Origin: Chitinophagales bacterium
GTDB lineage: Bacteria > Bacteroidota > Bacteroidia > Chitinophagales > UBA10324
Assembly: GCA_013816805.1 (NCBI GenBank)
Contig: JACDDS010000012.1
Location: 1-64,000, forward strand
DNA length: 64,000 bases
Direction of reading: 5' to 3'
Positions 54,361-63,296 of the stretch are shown one piece after another (position 1 is the stretch's first letter; each line of letters begins with the position of its first letter). The position numbers and the translations under genes were made by a program. Under the pieces are notes generated by a model. It searched no databases. It worked only from the letters and a program-made list of their open reading frames with translations, and was not told the DNA's origin.

Positions 54361-55527
54361 CTAAGAAAGGCCCGGCTTCATAACCACTTTCACACAATCA
54401 TCTGTTTTCTTCTTAAACATGTCGTAAGCTTCAGACGCTTGGGTAAGTGGTAATTTGTGAGTTATGATATCATCCAATACTACCTTACCGCTTCGCACGT
54501 AATCAAAGCACTGATCTATATAAAGGTGCGTTTGGGCCTGGCCAAACTGCAGGATTAAACCTTTGTCGAAAATGCGATGAATAGGAAAATTATCATAAGG
54601 ACTTGCATAGACACCTACAACTGCTATAGTACCATTCCGGCGTACCGCTTCAGTACATATTTCAATAACCTTTGCCGTTCCTTTTTCTGCATTCAGAACT
54701 GCCTTAGCCTTTTCAAAAACATTTCTGTTTGCTTCCATGCCAACAGCATCAATAGCTACATCAGCACCCCGTCCATTAGTCATTGATCGGATCTGTTCCA
54801 TCAGGTCATCATCGTTTGCATCAATTGTATCTACATTATTTACCGATCTTGCTTTATCCAGTCTGTATTTCAGAGGGTCTACTGCAATAACCCGGGCAGC
54901 ACCGTGAGCCCATGCAGCTTTTTGTGCCATCAGCCCTACGGGTCCACTCCCAAAAATTACAACACTATCCCCTTCTTTTACTTTACCCCATTTAACGGCG
55001 CTCCACCCGGTAGGGAAAATATCTGTAAGAAATAAAACCTGATCATCAGTGAATTCATCCGGAATAATTTTAGGGCCTGCGTTTGCTTTTGGTACACGAA
55101 CATATTCTGCCTGACCACCATTGTAACCGCCGTACATGTCTGTATAACCAAACATGCCGCCACCCTTTCCTTTCAAAAGATCACCTTCCGGACCATACAT
55201 TTTTGGATTGGTATGCTCACAGCTTGGATGAAAACCCTGCGCACAAAAAAAACATTGTCCGCATGCAATGGTAAATGGAACTACCACCCTGTCACCTTTC
55301 CGTAGCTTTGTTACAGCCGAACCTGTTTCTTCCACTATACCCATAAACTCATGTCCTAATACCTGGTCTTTGAGCTGAGGTACAAATCCATCATAAATAT
55401 GAAGATCAGAACCGCATATAGCTGTAGAAGTAACTCTTAAAATAATGTCATCAGGAACTTCAATAGTGGGATCATCTACGTTATCGACACTGATATCTCC
55501 AATTTTGTGAAATACTGCTGCTTTCAT
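54361..55527 (-). CDS. Zinc-dependent alcohol/formaldehyde-type dehydrogenase
   Basis: A 388-residue medium-chain dehydrogenase. Catalytic zinc ligands Cys38 (AICGSDLH) and His59-Glu60 (LGHEFMG), structural zinc Cys89, Cys92, Cys95 and Cys103, and a nucleotide-binding GSGPVGLMAQ near residue 195. The length, with an insert after the structural zinc (KMYGPEGDLLKGKGGGMFGY), points to the glutathione-independent formaldehyde dehydrogenase/threonine-dehydrogenase-like branch. The substrate is uncertain. It is probably co-transcribed with the YciF gene. Confidence 0.93.
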   Translation of the reverse strand: MKAAVFHKIGDISVDNVDDPTIEVPDDIILRVTSTAICGSDLHIYDGFVPQLKDQVLGHEFMGIVEETGSAVTKLRKGDRVVVPFTIACGQCFFCAQGFHPSCEHTNPKMYGPEGDLLKGKGGGMFGYTDMYGGYNGGQAEYVRVPKANAGPKIIPDEFTDDQVLFLTDIFPTGWSAVKWGKVKEGDSVVIFGSGPVGLMAQKAAWAHGAARVIAVDPLKYRLDKARSVNNVDTIDANDDDLMEQIRSMTNGRGADVAIDAVGMEANRNVFEKAKAVLNAEKGTAKVIEICTEAVRRNGTIAVVGVYASPYDNFPIHRIFDKGLILQFGQAQTHLYIDQCFDYVRSGKVVLDDIITHKLPLTQASEAYDMFKKKTDDCVKVVMKPGLS

Positions 55528-55779
55528 AATAAGATTTTAGTTGGGAATTAAAATAAGGATGAGAATATGAGAATAATTGAATAAAAACTAAGCCAGCAAT
55601 AAATGGAGGAATTCTATAGGAGGAGTACTTTTTTTTGTGAAAAACATTTCCCGCCTTTTTAATGGATGTGGAAATGGTTGCTGTTGAATAACCCGGCAAT
55701 TAAGGAAGTATATAGGTTAGTGTATATTCTAATGAACTACAATAAATGTGTGGACTAAGGCATTACGGGGCATATATTA

Positions 55780-56400
55780 TTATCTAACGGATGAAATCAA
55801 TTTTAGCTTATCATCAAGCTGTTTGCCTATTTTTTCTTTTACTAAATTCCACTCATCATCTATTATGCTATAATAAGCAGTATTTCGCGCTATACCGTTA
55901 TCCTTAATCCTGTCTTTTCTTAGAATGCCTTCAAAACAGCCACCGATTTTTTCAATTGCTTTTCTGGAACGCAGATTTGTTTCATCTGTCTTTAACTGAA
56001 CCCGGATGGTTTTTAAAACTTCGAAGCAATATTTCAATAACAGAAATTTACATTCGAAATTAACTCCTGACGACCAATAATTTGATGTTATCCAGGTCCA
56101 TCCAATCTCGAGCTTTCTGTCTTTAGGTACAATATCAAATAACCTGGTTGAACCAATGAGTCTTTGCGTTTGATTATCCAAAATTACAAAGGGATAATGA
56201 TTTCGCTTGTCTCTTTCTGCTAAAGCTGTATTGTAAAGCGCTCTAAAGTTTTCGGGAATTGAGGCATCGGTTGGCGTAAACTCCCACAGCTTTTTATCTG
56301 ATGCAGCATTCATCAGTTCCTCAAAATGAGGTTTCTCCAGCGGCATCAATTTTATAATTTGTCCCTGCAAAATAACCGGATGTTTTATCCATTCATCCAT
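55780..56400 (-). CDS. GNAT-family N-acetyltransferase (RimJ/RimL-like)
   Basis: A 206-residue acetyltransferase. N-terminal PVILQGQIIKLMPLEKPHFE, a strand with IGSTRLFDI, then EIGWTWITSNYWSSGVNFEC and the acetyl-CoA region VQLKTDETNLRSRKAIEKIG are typical for the RimJ/RimL-type subgroup. Targets range from ribosomal proteins to small amines; none can be chosen here. Single gene; the 250 bases downstream hold nothing recognisable. Confidence 0.92.
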   Translation of the reverse strand: MDEWIKHPVILQGQIIKLMPLEKPHFEELMNAASDKKLWEFTPTDASIPENFRALYNTALAERDKRNHYPFVILDNQTQRLIGSTRLFDIVPKDRKLEIGWTWITSNYWSSGVNFECKFLLLKYCFEVLKTIRVQLKTDETNLRSRKAIEKIGGCFEGILRKDRIKDNGIARNTAYYSIIDDEWNLVKEKIGKQLDDKLKLISSVR

Positions 56401-56548
56401 TACCTGTCTAGATTGAGTTTATTTAGGATCATCGTCTAAATAGAAATAAAATTCAACAAGCAAAAGTGAATGTATGGTCCAATTTTTTGCCTGAAAAGGA
56501 TTGAACAGGTAGTGATGACAGTAATTACTGCATTAGATTCATTACAAA

Positions 56549-56580
56549 TAAATAAAAAAAGCCTTCATTTGAAGGCATTA
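56549..56580 (-). terminator. Terminator of the His/Met-rich lipoprotein gene
   Basis: The minus strand gives GCCTTC-AAAT-GAAGGC followed by seven T (56561-56576 for the stem), 40 bases past the lipoprotein stop. Strong and compact. Confidence 0.85.
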
Positions 56581-56619
56581 GTTTATTAAGCAATTTTAAA
56601 CCAGACTTGTACATCGCTT

Positions 56620-56835
56620 TTAGCGGTGCATCGTATCCTGATTCATCATACCACCATCATGGTGCATTCCGGTATCAGTACTCATTGAGGTATGATCCTG
56701 TTGCATATTATTACTGTCGGGTCTCATAACCATAGTATCGTTACTCATGGTCTGATTATCTGTTTGTGTAGTTGATTTGCAGGAGGTGATAGCAAAACCA
56801 CTCAGCAAAATTACGGCTATAAGAATCTTTTTCAT
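56620..56835 (-). CDS. Small His/Met/Asp-rich lipoprotein
   Basis: A 71-residue lipoprotein with lipobox AITSC and Cys19. The mature part of 52 residues contains eight Met, seven His and many Asp, Asn and Thr, with recurring MxxD/DxMx pieces (NDTMVMRPDSNNM, TDTGMHHDGGMMNQDTMHR). Such composition suggests a periplasmic copper or silver sponge, yet no metal pump adjoins it. Its own terminator follows and the glycine-zipper stress gene precedes it with a terminator between, so it is transcribed alone. Confidence 0.75.
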   Translation of the reverse strand: MKKILIAVILLSGFAITSCKSTTQTDNQTMSNDTMVMRPDSNNMQQDHTSMSTDTGMHHDGGMMNQDTMHR

Positions 56836-56860
56836 TTTTGGAATTTTAGATTGAACAACA

Positions 56861-56897
56861 AAACTAACAGGATCACTTTAATCCTGTTAGTTTTTTG
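56861..56897 (-). terminator. Terminator of the glycine-zipper stress gene
   Basis: A perfect inverted repeat, AACTAACAGGAT (56862-56873) with ATCCTGTTAGTT (56881-56892), has a 7-base loop and T-rich sequence on both flanks (TTTTTTGTTTT on the plus side, TTTTGTTGTT on the minus side). It lies 11 bases after the stress-protein stop and could work in both directions. Confidence 0.88.
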
Positions 56898-56907
56898 TTT
56901 TAAGTTA

Positions 56908-57450
56908 TCAACGATAGATTTCTTCTCCTTTACTTGACCTCCATTGATTTTCTATATAAGAGGCATCTTCATCATTACGGGGATGTATCCCCATTACAAT
57001 ACGTCCATTTTTTATTCCTTCCTCATATTTCTTTGCACGGTCTTCAGGAATCCCCGCTCCTATCAATGCACCAATTAAGCCACCTGCAACTCCACCAGCA
57101 CCTGCACCGGCAAGTGCTGCTGCTAAAGGACCTGCTACTACCAATCCCAATCCCGGAATGAGCAAACTGGTACCGATAGCCGCTACGGCTCCTATAATAG
57201 CACCTAAGGTTCCTCCTATAGCAGAACCTGTTCCTGCGCCTTCCATTGCTTTACTGCCCAATTCGGTAGAAGGACGATCATCATTTTTAAAATGCTTTTT
57301 ACGGGTATCATCAGACATCATTACATTCACGTCGTCTTTTTGATAACCACGCTCATGAAGGGCTTTATATGCTTGTTCAGCACTATCCCTATCGCTAAAC
57401 ATTCCTGTCAGCATTGGACGATTAGTGGTATTAGAATTTAAGTTTTCCAT
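56908..57450 (-). CDS. General stress protein with glycine-zipper membrane segment (YflT-like)
   Basis: A 180-residue protein. The N-terminal 55 residues form a YflT/GSP17M domain (PMLTGMFSDRDSAEQAYKAL with KDDVNVMMSDD). The middle is a glycine-zipper (GAGTGSAIGGTLGAIIGAVA and ALAGAGAGGVAGGLIGALIG) that can span or embed in a membrane. The C-terminal VVMGIHPRNDEDA-type block (here RIVMGIHPRND) closes the domain. Proteins of this design respond to osmotic, heat or general stress. The function is unknown beyond that. Confidence 0.88.
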   Translation of the reverse strand: MENLNSNTTNRPMLTGMFSDRDSAEQAYKALHERGYQKDDVNVMMSDDTRKKHFKNDDRPSTELGSKAMEGAGTGSAIGGTLGAIIGAVAAIGTSLLIPGLGLVVAGPLAAALAGAGAGGVAGGLIGALIGAGIPEDRAKKYEEGIKNGRIVMGIHPRNDEDASYIENQWRSSKGEEIYR

Positions 57451-57593
57451 TTGTAATGTTATTTGGTTAAATTAATATGAATGCTAATTATAAATACTAT
57501 GCCATTGATTATAGTAGGTGTTAACAAACTGAGCCGCTATAATGGGGGAAAATTTTCTACAAGCAGATGTGCTTTTTCAAAATTATTGTTGAA

Positions 57594-58337
57594 TTACCAT
57601 CCTAAAACTTCCTTTAATTTTATATACCCGGTTTTGCTTACCGGAATTTGCTTGCCCGATTTAAGAACTGCGAGATGACTTTCCTTCTCATAAGGATCAA
57701 TGCGTGTGATCTCATGAATATTAATCATATATGATCTGTGAGTTCGTACAAAATGAAGAGTATCCATAAATTGCTCAAAGTGGTTCATCGTTCTGTTTTT
57801 TAAAAAATATCCTTCCCGCGTAAATATTTTAACATAATCATCAGCAGATTCCAGGTAATGAATATCATGGATAGGAATAATTTTTATTTTTCCGGCAATC
57901 TTAACCACAATGCGCTGGCTTTGCATAGGCGAAAGGGCAGCAGTTTCTAATAACGATACGGTTTTCACAGTCGCCGGCTGTGATGGATTTTGAGCAACCC
58001 ATTTTTGCAATGCCTTATCGAAACGGTCCTGACTGAAAGGTTTTAATAAATAATCAATTGCATGCGCTTCAAAGGCACGGATTGCAAATTCATCAAAAGC
58101 AGTAGTGAAAATAACTGCAGGGGGCTGGTCAATAAGCTCCAGCATTTCGAATCCATTGATTTTAGGCATTTGAATATCGAGAAACAGAAGGTCAGGATGA
58201 TGTTCATGAATAGCCTTAACTCCTTCAAACCCATCATTGCATTCCTGGATAATCTTCACCTGCGGGTACTTCTGCAGGTATTCTTTCACTATTGAACGTG
58301 CCAGCGGTTCATCATCGATAATAATACATTTAGTCAT
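57594..58337 (-). CDS. LytTR-family response regulator
   Basis: A 247-residue regulator: receiver domain (acidic pocket IIDDEPLAR, phosphoacceptor Asp54 in LLFLDIQMPKI, the lysine in YLLKPFSQD) and, from about residue 145, a LytTR DNA-binding domain (IHYLESADDYVKIFTREGYF and HRSYMINI). Its start overlaps the end of the LytS-type kinase gene by 8 bases, so the two form a two-component pair. It is the last gene of the LiaF-DUF4288-LytS-LytTR run. Confidence 0.95.
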   Translation of the reverse strand: MTKCIIIDDEPLARSIVKEYLQKYPQVKIIQECNDGFEGVKAIHEHHPDLLFLDIQMPKINGFEMLELIDQPPAVIFTTAFDEFAIRAFEAHAIDYLLKPFSQDRFDKALQKWVAQNPSQPATVKTVSLLETAALSPMQSQRIVVKIAGKIKIIPIHDIHYLESADDYVKIFTREGYFLKNRTMNHFEQFMDTLHFVRTHRSYMINIHEITRIDPYEKESHLAVLKSGKQIPVSKTGYIKLKEVLGW

Positions 58338-59370
58338 GGTGCTGCGGTATTTTTATCAGGGTTATAAAGTTTTTACCGGAAATCTCTGTTTGCAAAAGAT
58401 CGTTCCTTGCAAATAATAAATACAATCGCCGTTGTATGGATGCCAGACCGAATCCTGTTCCCTTAATTGGCTGCGAGGTTTCCGGATCGAAAGGATTGTC
58501 TACAGTAATAACTAAATGCTGCTCCTCCGCTTTAATTCTAACATGAATGGTTATTGCTTCGATAGTATCATACAATCCGAATTTAATTGCGTTTTCCACA
58601 ATTGGCTGCAGCAGCATTGCCGGTATTTCCATTTGCCTGCTTTCTTCGTCACTTTCAATTATGGTAGAAAGACGGTATCCGAATCTGACTTTCTCTATAT
58701 CCAGATATAATTCCAGATACTGAAGTTCTTCAGCAAGGGATACCCATTGGTGCTCATCTTTCCGAAGAGTTCGTCTTAAAAAATCACTCAATTGCTGTAT
58801 CATTCGACGCGCTTCCTCCGGGCGGGAACCTACCAATGCGCTTATCGAGTTTAAGCTATTAAAGAGAAAATGAGGCTGAAGCTGTTGCCGCAATTTGAAC
58901 AGTTCCGCTTCCCGGGATAATTTTTCCGCATCTGTTTTGCGCTGCTCATTTGATTTTTGTTCTTCAAGGGTATACCAGAGCATACTGACCATAGCTGAAA
59001 TCCCTATTACCAAAAAAGCAAACAAAAAACGTGCGGGCAAAGATTTATAGAGAAAAGAAGAATAGGAATTGCTTGTATTGATTTGTGCCAGAAGCCACCA
59101 GGTTACCATTAACCACACCGCAGTTAACCCTGCATTTCTTACCAGGGTAAACCAAACGCGTTCTTTTTGAGGCAGGTAAAATCGAAAATGGTTACTTACA
59201 AGAATACAGACGGCGGCCAGCAATGCATTGGAAACAAAACTGTCTGCTATGGCTTCTCTAAGTGAAATTCCCAGCCAGTCCATTGCTTTCACCTGCATAC
59301 AGGCCCATGTAAACCATCCTGCAGCAAAGAGCCAGCGGAACCTTGTTTGCGATAAAGGCGAAGTAGTCAC
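58330..59370 (-). CDS. LytS-type sensor histidine kinase
   Basis: A 346-residue membrane kinase with four N-terminal membrane segments (residues 10-135), a short coiled coil, and the His_kinase module: phosphoacceptor His167 in LQPHFLFNSLNSIS, then AMLLQPIVENAIKFG (N box) and GTGFGLASIQRRLYLLF (G box). There is no extracellular sensor domain, so like LytS/YpdA kinases it probably senses through its membrane helices or a partner. The partner may be the LiaF-like protein two genes upstream. Confidence 0.93.
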   Translation of the reverse strand: MTTSPLSQTRFRWLFAAGWFTWACMQVKAMDWLGISLREAIADSFVSNALLAAVCILVSNHFRFYLPQKERVWFTLVRNAGLTAVWLMVTWWLLAQINTSNSYSSFLYKSLPARFLFAFLVIGISAMVSMLWYTLEEQKSNEQRKTDAEKLSREAELFKLRQQLQPHFLFNSLNSISALVGSRPEEARRMIQQLSDFLRRTLRKDEHQWVSLAEELQYLELYLDIEKVRFGYRLSTIIESDEESRQMEIPAMLLQPIVENAIKFGLYDTIEAITIHVRIKAEEQHLVITVDNPFDPETSQPIKGTGFGLASIQRRLYLLFARNDLLQTEISGKNFITLIKIPQHHD

Positions 59371-59457
59371 GGCAGAGTTAAATAATGGTTGCTTTGTTCA
59401 TTGGAAATGATCATTCTACACCTCTTACCGGGTTAATTCTTTTTGATCGGTGAGATC

Positions 59458-59838
59458 TTAAAACAGCAAAACTGCATCACGTAAAGGCTGCAAAAATTCC
59501 GAAAGATGCTCGGGTTGAAATTGAGATGCTTTTTTACGAATTAATGCTTTATAATTTTCAGGCTGTTCCGGCTCTTGTATCCTGGAATACATTTCAGCAC
59601 CATCAACCAGTTGATCCATAAGATAAATTTCAGGAGCATCTATAAATTTCCACTGCACTGGTTTCTTTTGCTTGTTGTAAAATATTTCCTGCTCCTGCTC
59701 TCCCAGTGCTTTTGCTTTTTCATAAGCTTGCTGCTGACTATCTGCTTTAATTAACCGCAGCTGTTCATCAAATTGCGGACGGTGTTTTCCTTCTCCACAA
59801 ATAATTTGAAAAATGATTTTTGCTAAATACCATTTCAT
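59458..59838 (-). CDS. DUF4288-domain protein
   Basis: A 126-residue cytoplasmic protein. The N-terminal 85 residues (MKWYLAKIIFQIICGEGKHR, then QFDEQLRLIKADSQQQAYEK and WKFIDAPEIYLM) fit DUF4288, a small domain of unknown function. It stands between the LiaF-like and LytS genes on the same strand with 50-90 base gaps, so it may belong to the same signalling unit. Confidence 0.8.
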   Translation of the reverse strand: MKWYLAKIIFQIICGEGKHRPQFDEQLRLIKADSQQQAYEKAKALGEQEQEIFYNKQKKPVQWKFIDAPEIYLMDQLVDGAEMYSRIQEPEQPENYKALIRKKASQFQPEHLSEFLQPLRDAVLLF

Positions 59839-59887
59839 GTTATAAAATTTAAGGTGTTAATTATCGAAAATTTATATTCTTTAATTT

Positions 59888-60610
59888 CTAGAAGCTGCGG
59901 ATATCTATTCCTCCTAAAAAACAAGTCCCTTTTAATACCAGCACTTTATCCGGATTGACAGTGATCGATTCCCGGGGTCGCTTGTCCTCAATGCCTCCGA
60001 ATACAGAGACTAATTCAGATCTTACATCCCAGTTTGTAGGAAGGATAAGCTTTGTTCCACCGAGTATAGATGTTACATCGAGCGTTACCCGGCCATTGAT
60101 ATCAGCCTGCGTTAAATCCAGTTCAGTACCACCCATAAAACTCGTAACATCACCTCCTTTAAAATCTTTTGAAAGTATTATTTTTCGCACTCCTCCGAAT
60201 ACAGAGGTGGTATCAAGATAATCTTCACCGGAATTTATGGGTGGCCGGGCATTTTTCCACTTCATTGATTCCTGATCCCAGTGACGATAATTTTTTGGGC
60301 GAATAATTAACCACAAGCCAACGGCAATAATGATTACCGGAAGAGAAAATTGATGAAGGGATAGCGATGGGTATACATCATCGATCATAGATATTCCACC
60401 AATAAGAATAAGCACCAGCCAGGCTGCACCCTTGAACTGATGGCGGACACCTATAAAAATTCCAAGAAGTATCAGAAAAGTTTTCCAGGTAAATAGCCAG
60501 TTAGGAATCGGGGTTCCGGCTTTTTGAAGCATTAAACCAATTCCTACGATAAGTAAAAGAAACCCTAACCAAATCGATCCCTGGTGTTTCCTTGCATCTC
60601 TGTTTTCCAT
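59888..60610 (-). CDS. LiaF-like envelope-stress membrane protein
   Basis: A 240-residue protein from the start chosen (MENRDARKHQGS); an upstream ATG at 60655 would add 15 residues. Four or so membrane helices (LGFLLLIVGIGLML onwards) resemble the LiaI/DUF5668 part, followed by a cytoplasmic beta-helix (DTTSVFGGVRKIILS, FKGGDVTSFMGGTELDLTQA and SILGGTKLILPTNW), which is the LiaF C-terminal domain. In Firmicutes LiaF inhibits the LiaS kinase; here it is coupled to a LytS-type kinase. It is the first gene of the four-gene run. Confidence 0.88.
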   Translation of the reverse strand: MENRDARKHQGSIWLGFLLLIVGIGLMLQKAGTPIPNWLFTWKTFLILLGIFIGVRHQFKGAAWLVLILIGGISMIDDVYPSLSLHQFSLPVIIIAVGLWLIIRPKNYRHWDQESMKWKNARPPINSGEDYLDTTSVFGGVRKIILSKDFKGGDVTSFMGGTELDLTQADINGRVTLDVTSILGGTKLILPTNWDVRSELVSVFGGIEDKRPRESITVNPDKVLVLKGTCFLGGIDIRSF

Positions 60611-60738
60611 AATTTTATTTTGAACAAAATTGATTAAGTCTGCACTATGGTACAATTGTAAATGGGTAAGCCAATGTATTTAATCGGTGAAAACAGGAAT
60701 TTAATCGGTGAGATAAGGATGCAGGAGTTTTTATTTCC

Positions 60739-61176
60739 TTATTCGGCCACTGGGTTCCATCCTAAAAGCTCACAATCGTGAGCATAACCTATTTCGCATA
60801 ATTTATTTGTCCAGGTGGTTAGTGCCTGCAAGTCCATTTTAATTTGCGGACCGCTGCCACTTATTACCCATAATTTTTTATCCTTTGATGAACGATGCAC
60901 TTTGTTAAAATGATAAGCCGGAGAAGGTAATTCAGAAACAAGTCCCTGAGCCTTCAGCGAGTCATCGGTTGCAAAATAAAATTCAAGAGAAATGTTGCTG
61001 CTTTCATTAACTCCATACTGGGTAAGGAATTTTAATTTCTGAGTATTTAACTTTCGAAAGTGTTCCATATCAGCGGTCATTCTTTCAGGTGAGAAATACC
61101 GTATCTCTTTTTTCCCGCAGGAAACTATATTGATTACGATCATACACCAAAATGAAAAATTTTTTTTAGTCACCAT
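60739..61176 (-). CDS. RraB-domain putative lipoprotein
   Basis: A 145-residue protein. A hydrophobic start ending INIVSC (Cys20) looks like a lipobox. The rest matches the RraB/DUF695-type fold (DMEHFRKLNTQKLKFLTQYG, then ISLEFYFATDDSLKAQGLV and LTTWTNKLCEIGYAHDCELL). RraB in gamma-proteobacteria inhibits RNase E, but an exported lipoprotein cannot do that, so only the fold is shared and the function is unknown. Confidence 0.75.
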   Translation of the reverse strand: MVTKKNFSFWCMIVINIVSCGKKEIRYFSPERMTADMEHFRKLNTQKLKFLTQYGVNESSNISLEFYFATDDSLKAQGLVSELPSPAYHFNKVHRSSKDKKLWVISGSGPQIKMDLQALTTWTNKLCEIGYAHDCELLGWNPVAE

Positions 61177-61226
61177 TCAAAATTAAAGCATGCAAATACA
61201 ATAAATTTTTTTTTCAATCTTGTTTT

Positions 61227-62417
61227 ATGGTGGAGAAAATTTCGAATCAGATGGCAAGGCAGATTGTTTTGCAAAGTCAGTTACTCGATCATCCTTTCCC
61301 CTTGTCTGGAAAAGAAAGTGTTTTAAAAACTATCGAGCATCTTAGCTACATTCAGATTGATACTATATCTGTGGTTGAGCGTGCGCATCACCATATCCTC
61401 TGGTCACGAGTAGCTGATTACAAAAAATCCTGGCTTGATCAGTTACAGAAAGAGAAGCTGGTATTTGAATACTGGAGCCATGCGGCATCCTACCTTCCTA
61501 TGAAAGATTACCGCTTTTCATTAATGCGAAAGAGAGCGTATTTAAGGGGGAAATCACACTGGTTTGAGCAGGATAAAATGTTAAAGAAACTGGTATTACT
61601 ACGCATTAAGAATGAAGGTCCCTTGCAGTCAAAAGATTTTGAAGCGTCCGTTCAAGGCCCGAGGGAATGGTATTATTGGAAGCCATCGAAGCGTGCCCTT
61701 GAGCAATTATTTATGGAAGGAAAGCTGATGGTCAGCCATCGCCAGGGGTTTCAAAAGGTTTACGACCTTACTGAAAGAGTTTTACCGGTAGAAACAGACC
61801 TGAAATTTCCGTCAAAAAATGAATATGCTGAATACCTTATTTCAAGCGCTATCAGAGCTAATGGTATTGTAACGGAAAGAGAAATAACCTACTTGCGACC
61901 CGGGTGGAAAACAGAAGTTGGGAAGGCTATTCGCAGGTTATTGAAACAAAACATAATTACTAAGGTGATTGTGGAAAATAATGATTCCAGCATTTTTTTC
62001 AAAAGTATGCAGCATCAAATAGATGTATCCGGTGCATTCAAAAACTCAATTCATATTCTTTCGCCGTTCGATAATTTGCTTATTCAACGCAAACGAACAC
62101 AGCAATTATTTCAGTTTGAATATATCATTGAATGCTATGTTCCGGAAAATAAACGCAAATACGGTTACTTTATACTTCCGGTAATTTATGAAGACAAGTT
62201 TATAGCACGGTTGGATGCGAAGGCAGACCGGGATGATGAAATACTTTTGATTAGGAATCTTTTATTTGAGGATACTGAGTCTTTAACAGATGAAATGCTT
62301 TTTTCTTTAGCAGAGAAATTAAAGTTGTTTGCTGTATTTAATGGCTGCAATAATATACTAGTCGGAAAATGCAACAATAAAAAAGGAGAAGCTGGTGTAA
62401 AAAAATATTTAAAATGA
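61227..62417 (+). CDS. YcaQ/AlkZ-like winged-helix DNA glycosylase family protein
   Basis: A 396-residue HTH_42 (DUF1006) family protein. The tandem winged-helix arrangement includes LSYIQIDTISVVERAHHHIL near residue 30, the family block FEYWSHAASYLPM near 93, a second winged helix with YDLTERVLPVE, and the catalytic-type loop HILSPFDNLLIQRKRTQQLF. AlkZ/YcaQ proteins unhook interstrand DNA cross-links. The residue pair QxQ/QxD expected in the active site is QID at the IQIDT motif. The call rests on the domain; activity is inferred. Confidence 0.9.
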   Translation: MVEKISNQMARQIVLQSQLLDHPFPLSGKESVLKTIEHLSYIQIDTISVVERAHHHILWSRVADYKKSWLDQLQKEKLVFEYWSHAASYLPMKDYRFSLMRKRAYLRGKSHWFEQDKMLKKLVLLRIKNEGPLQSKDFEASVQGPREWYYWKPSKRALEQLFMEGKLMVSHRQGFQKVYDLTERVLPVETDLKFPSKNEYAEYLISSAIRANGIVTEREITYLRPGWKTEVGKAIRRLLKQNIITKVIVENNDSSIFFKSMQHQIDVSGAFKNSIHILSPFDNLLIQRKRTQQLFQFEYIIECYVPENKRKYGYFILPVIYEDKFIARLDAKADRDDEILLIRNLLFEDTESLTDEMLFSLAEKLKLFAVFNGCNNILVGKCNNKKGEAGVKKYLK

Positions 62418-62503
62418 CTCTTTCACTCCATAAAATTCTGTTCTAATTATACCTTAATCGGTTTAAAGCATAAGGTTTATTACCATTCTTTTTGCTCCGT
62501 TTT

Positions 62504-62731
62504 TCAAAAGGTACTATGTAATTGTGATAATGTGTTTTGCATAACCTGCCAGGAATTAATCGAAGGCTTTGGATTAATAAATCCGCTGCGGGTACCATCA
62601 TCACCTGGATTAATAAGATCACGGTCGTGAACTACCACATGTGATCTTCTTCCGTGTACTCTGACGAAACATGAAGAAAGCAACACAGTCATTAACGTAG
62701 CAATCAGGAAAAAATTGATTTTTTCTTTCAT
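62504..62731 (-). CDS. Small lipoprotein, unknown function
   Basis: A 75-residue protein from the inner start (MKEKINFFLIATLMTVLLSS), which gives a proper lipoprotein leader with Cys21; the longer frame from 62815 puts 28 unrelated residues ahead of it. The mature part is basic and His-containing at first (RVHGRRSHVVVHDRDLINPG) and has no known domain. Confidence 0.6.
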   Translation of the reverse strand: MKEKINFFLIATLMTVLLSSCFVRVHGRRSHVVVHDRDLINPGDDGTRSGFINPKPSINSWQVMQNTLSQLHSTF

Positions 62732-62860
62732 AGTGGCTTTTAATGCTTTAATCTCTAAAATAATGCCGATTGTATTACTGGCCTTGTAATATTTCATGAA
62801 CTTTAATTTTGGCATATTTTTAGGGTAAGTGGTTAAGCTTAATTTAAAACCTAAATAACC

Positions 62861-63274
62861 ATGAAAAAGAACTTATGGATAGTGCTTGTTACCATTGCTT
62901 CTTTACAGGCAGCAATAGCACAAAAACCTGCGGTTGTAGTAAAAGACAATGCCGGATGGCATAGAATAGCAACCACAGTAGTGGATCTTAAAGGTGATCG
63001 TGATGAAATTGCTGTACTGGGAAACGATCACTTTAAATCTTTGAAATTAAAAGTTACTGATAAGCCTGTTGAAATTACAGATCTTACAGTGGTTTATGAA
63101 AATGACACGCGGCAGGAAATTCCGGTAAGGAATTTTATAAAGGCTGGCGGAGAAACCAGGGTACTTGATTTGGAAGGAAAAGAGCGGGCTATTAAAAAAA
63201 TTATTTTAATGTATAAAACAGTTCCTAATGCTAAGGACGATAAATCTCATGTTGAGATTTTTGGATTGAAATAA
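62861..63274 (+). CDS. Periplasmic DUF2541-like beta-sandwich protein
   Basis: A 137-residue secreted protein with a clean signal peptide (cleavage after AIAQ, residue 21). The mature domain (WHRIATTVVDLKGDRDEIAV, then FKSLKLKVTDKPVEITDLTV and GKERAIKKIILMY) resembles DUF2541/YjfN-like proteins, short beta-sandwiches with an RDxI motif. The function is unknown. A terminator follows, so it is transcribed alone. Confidence 0.7.
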   Translation: MKKNLWIVLVTIASLQAAIAQKPAVVVKDNAGWHRIATTVVDLKGDRDEIAVLGNDHFKSLKLKVTDKPVEITDLTVVYENDTRQEIPVRNFIKAGGETRVLDLEGKERAIKKIILMYKTVPNAKDDKSHVEIFGLK

Positions 63275-63296
63275 AGAAAGAATAAACTGTAAACTA

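Noticed and set aside
55481-55699. Minus-strand frame of 72 codons upstream of the zinc dehydrogenase
   Set aside because: It overlaps the 5' end of the dehydrogenase gene in another frame and shows no signal or domain; the gap 55528-55779 appears to be non-coding.
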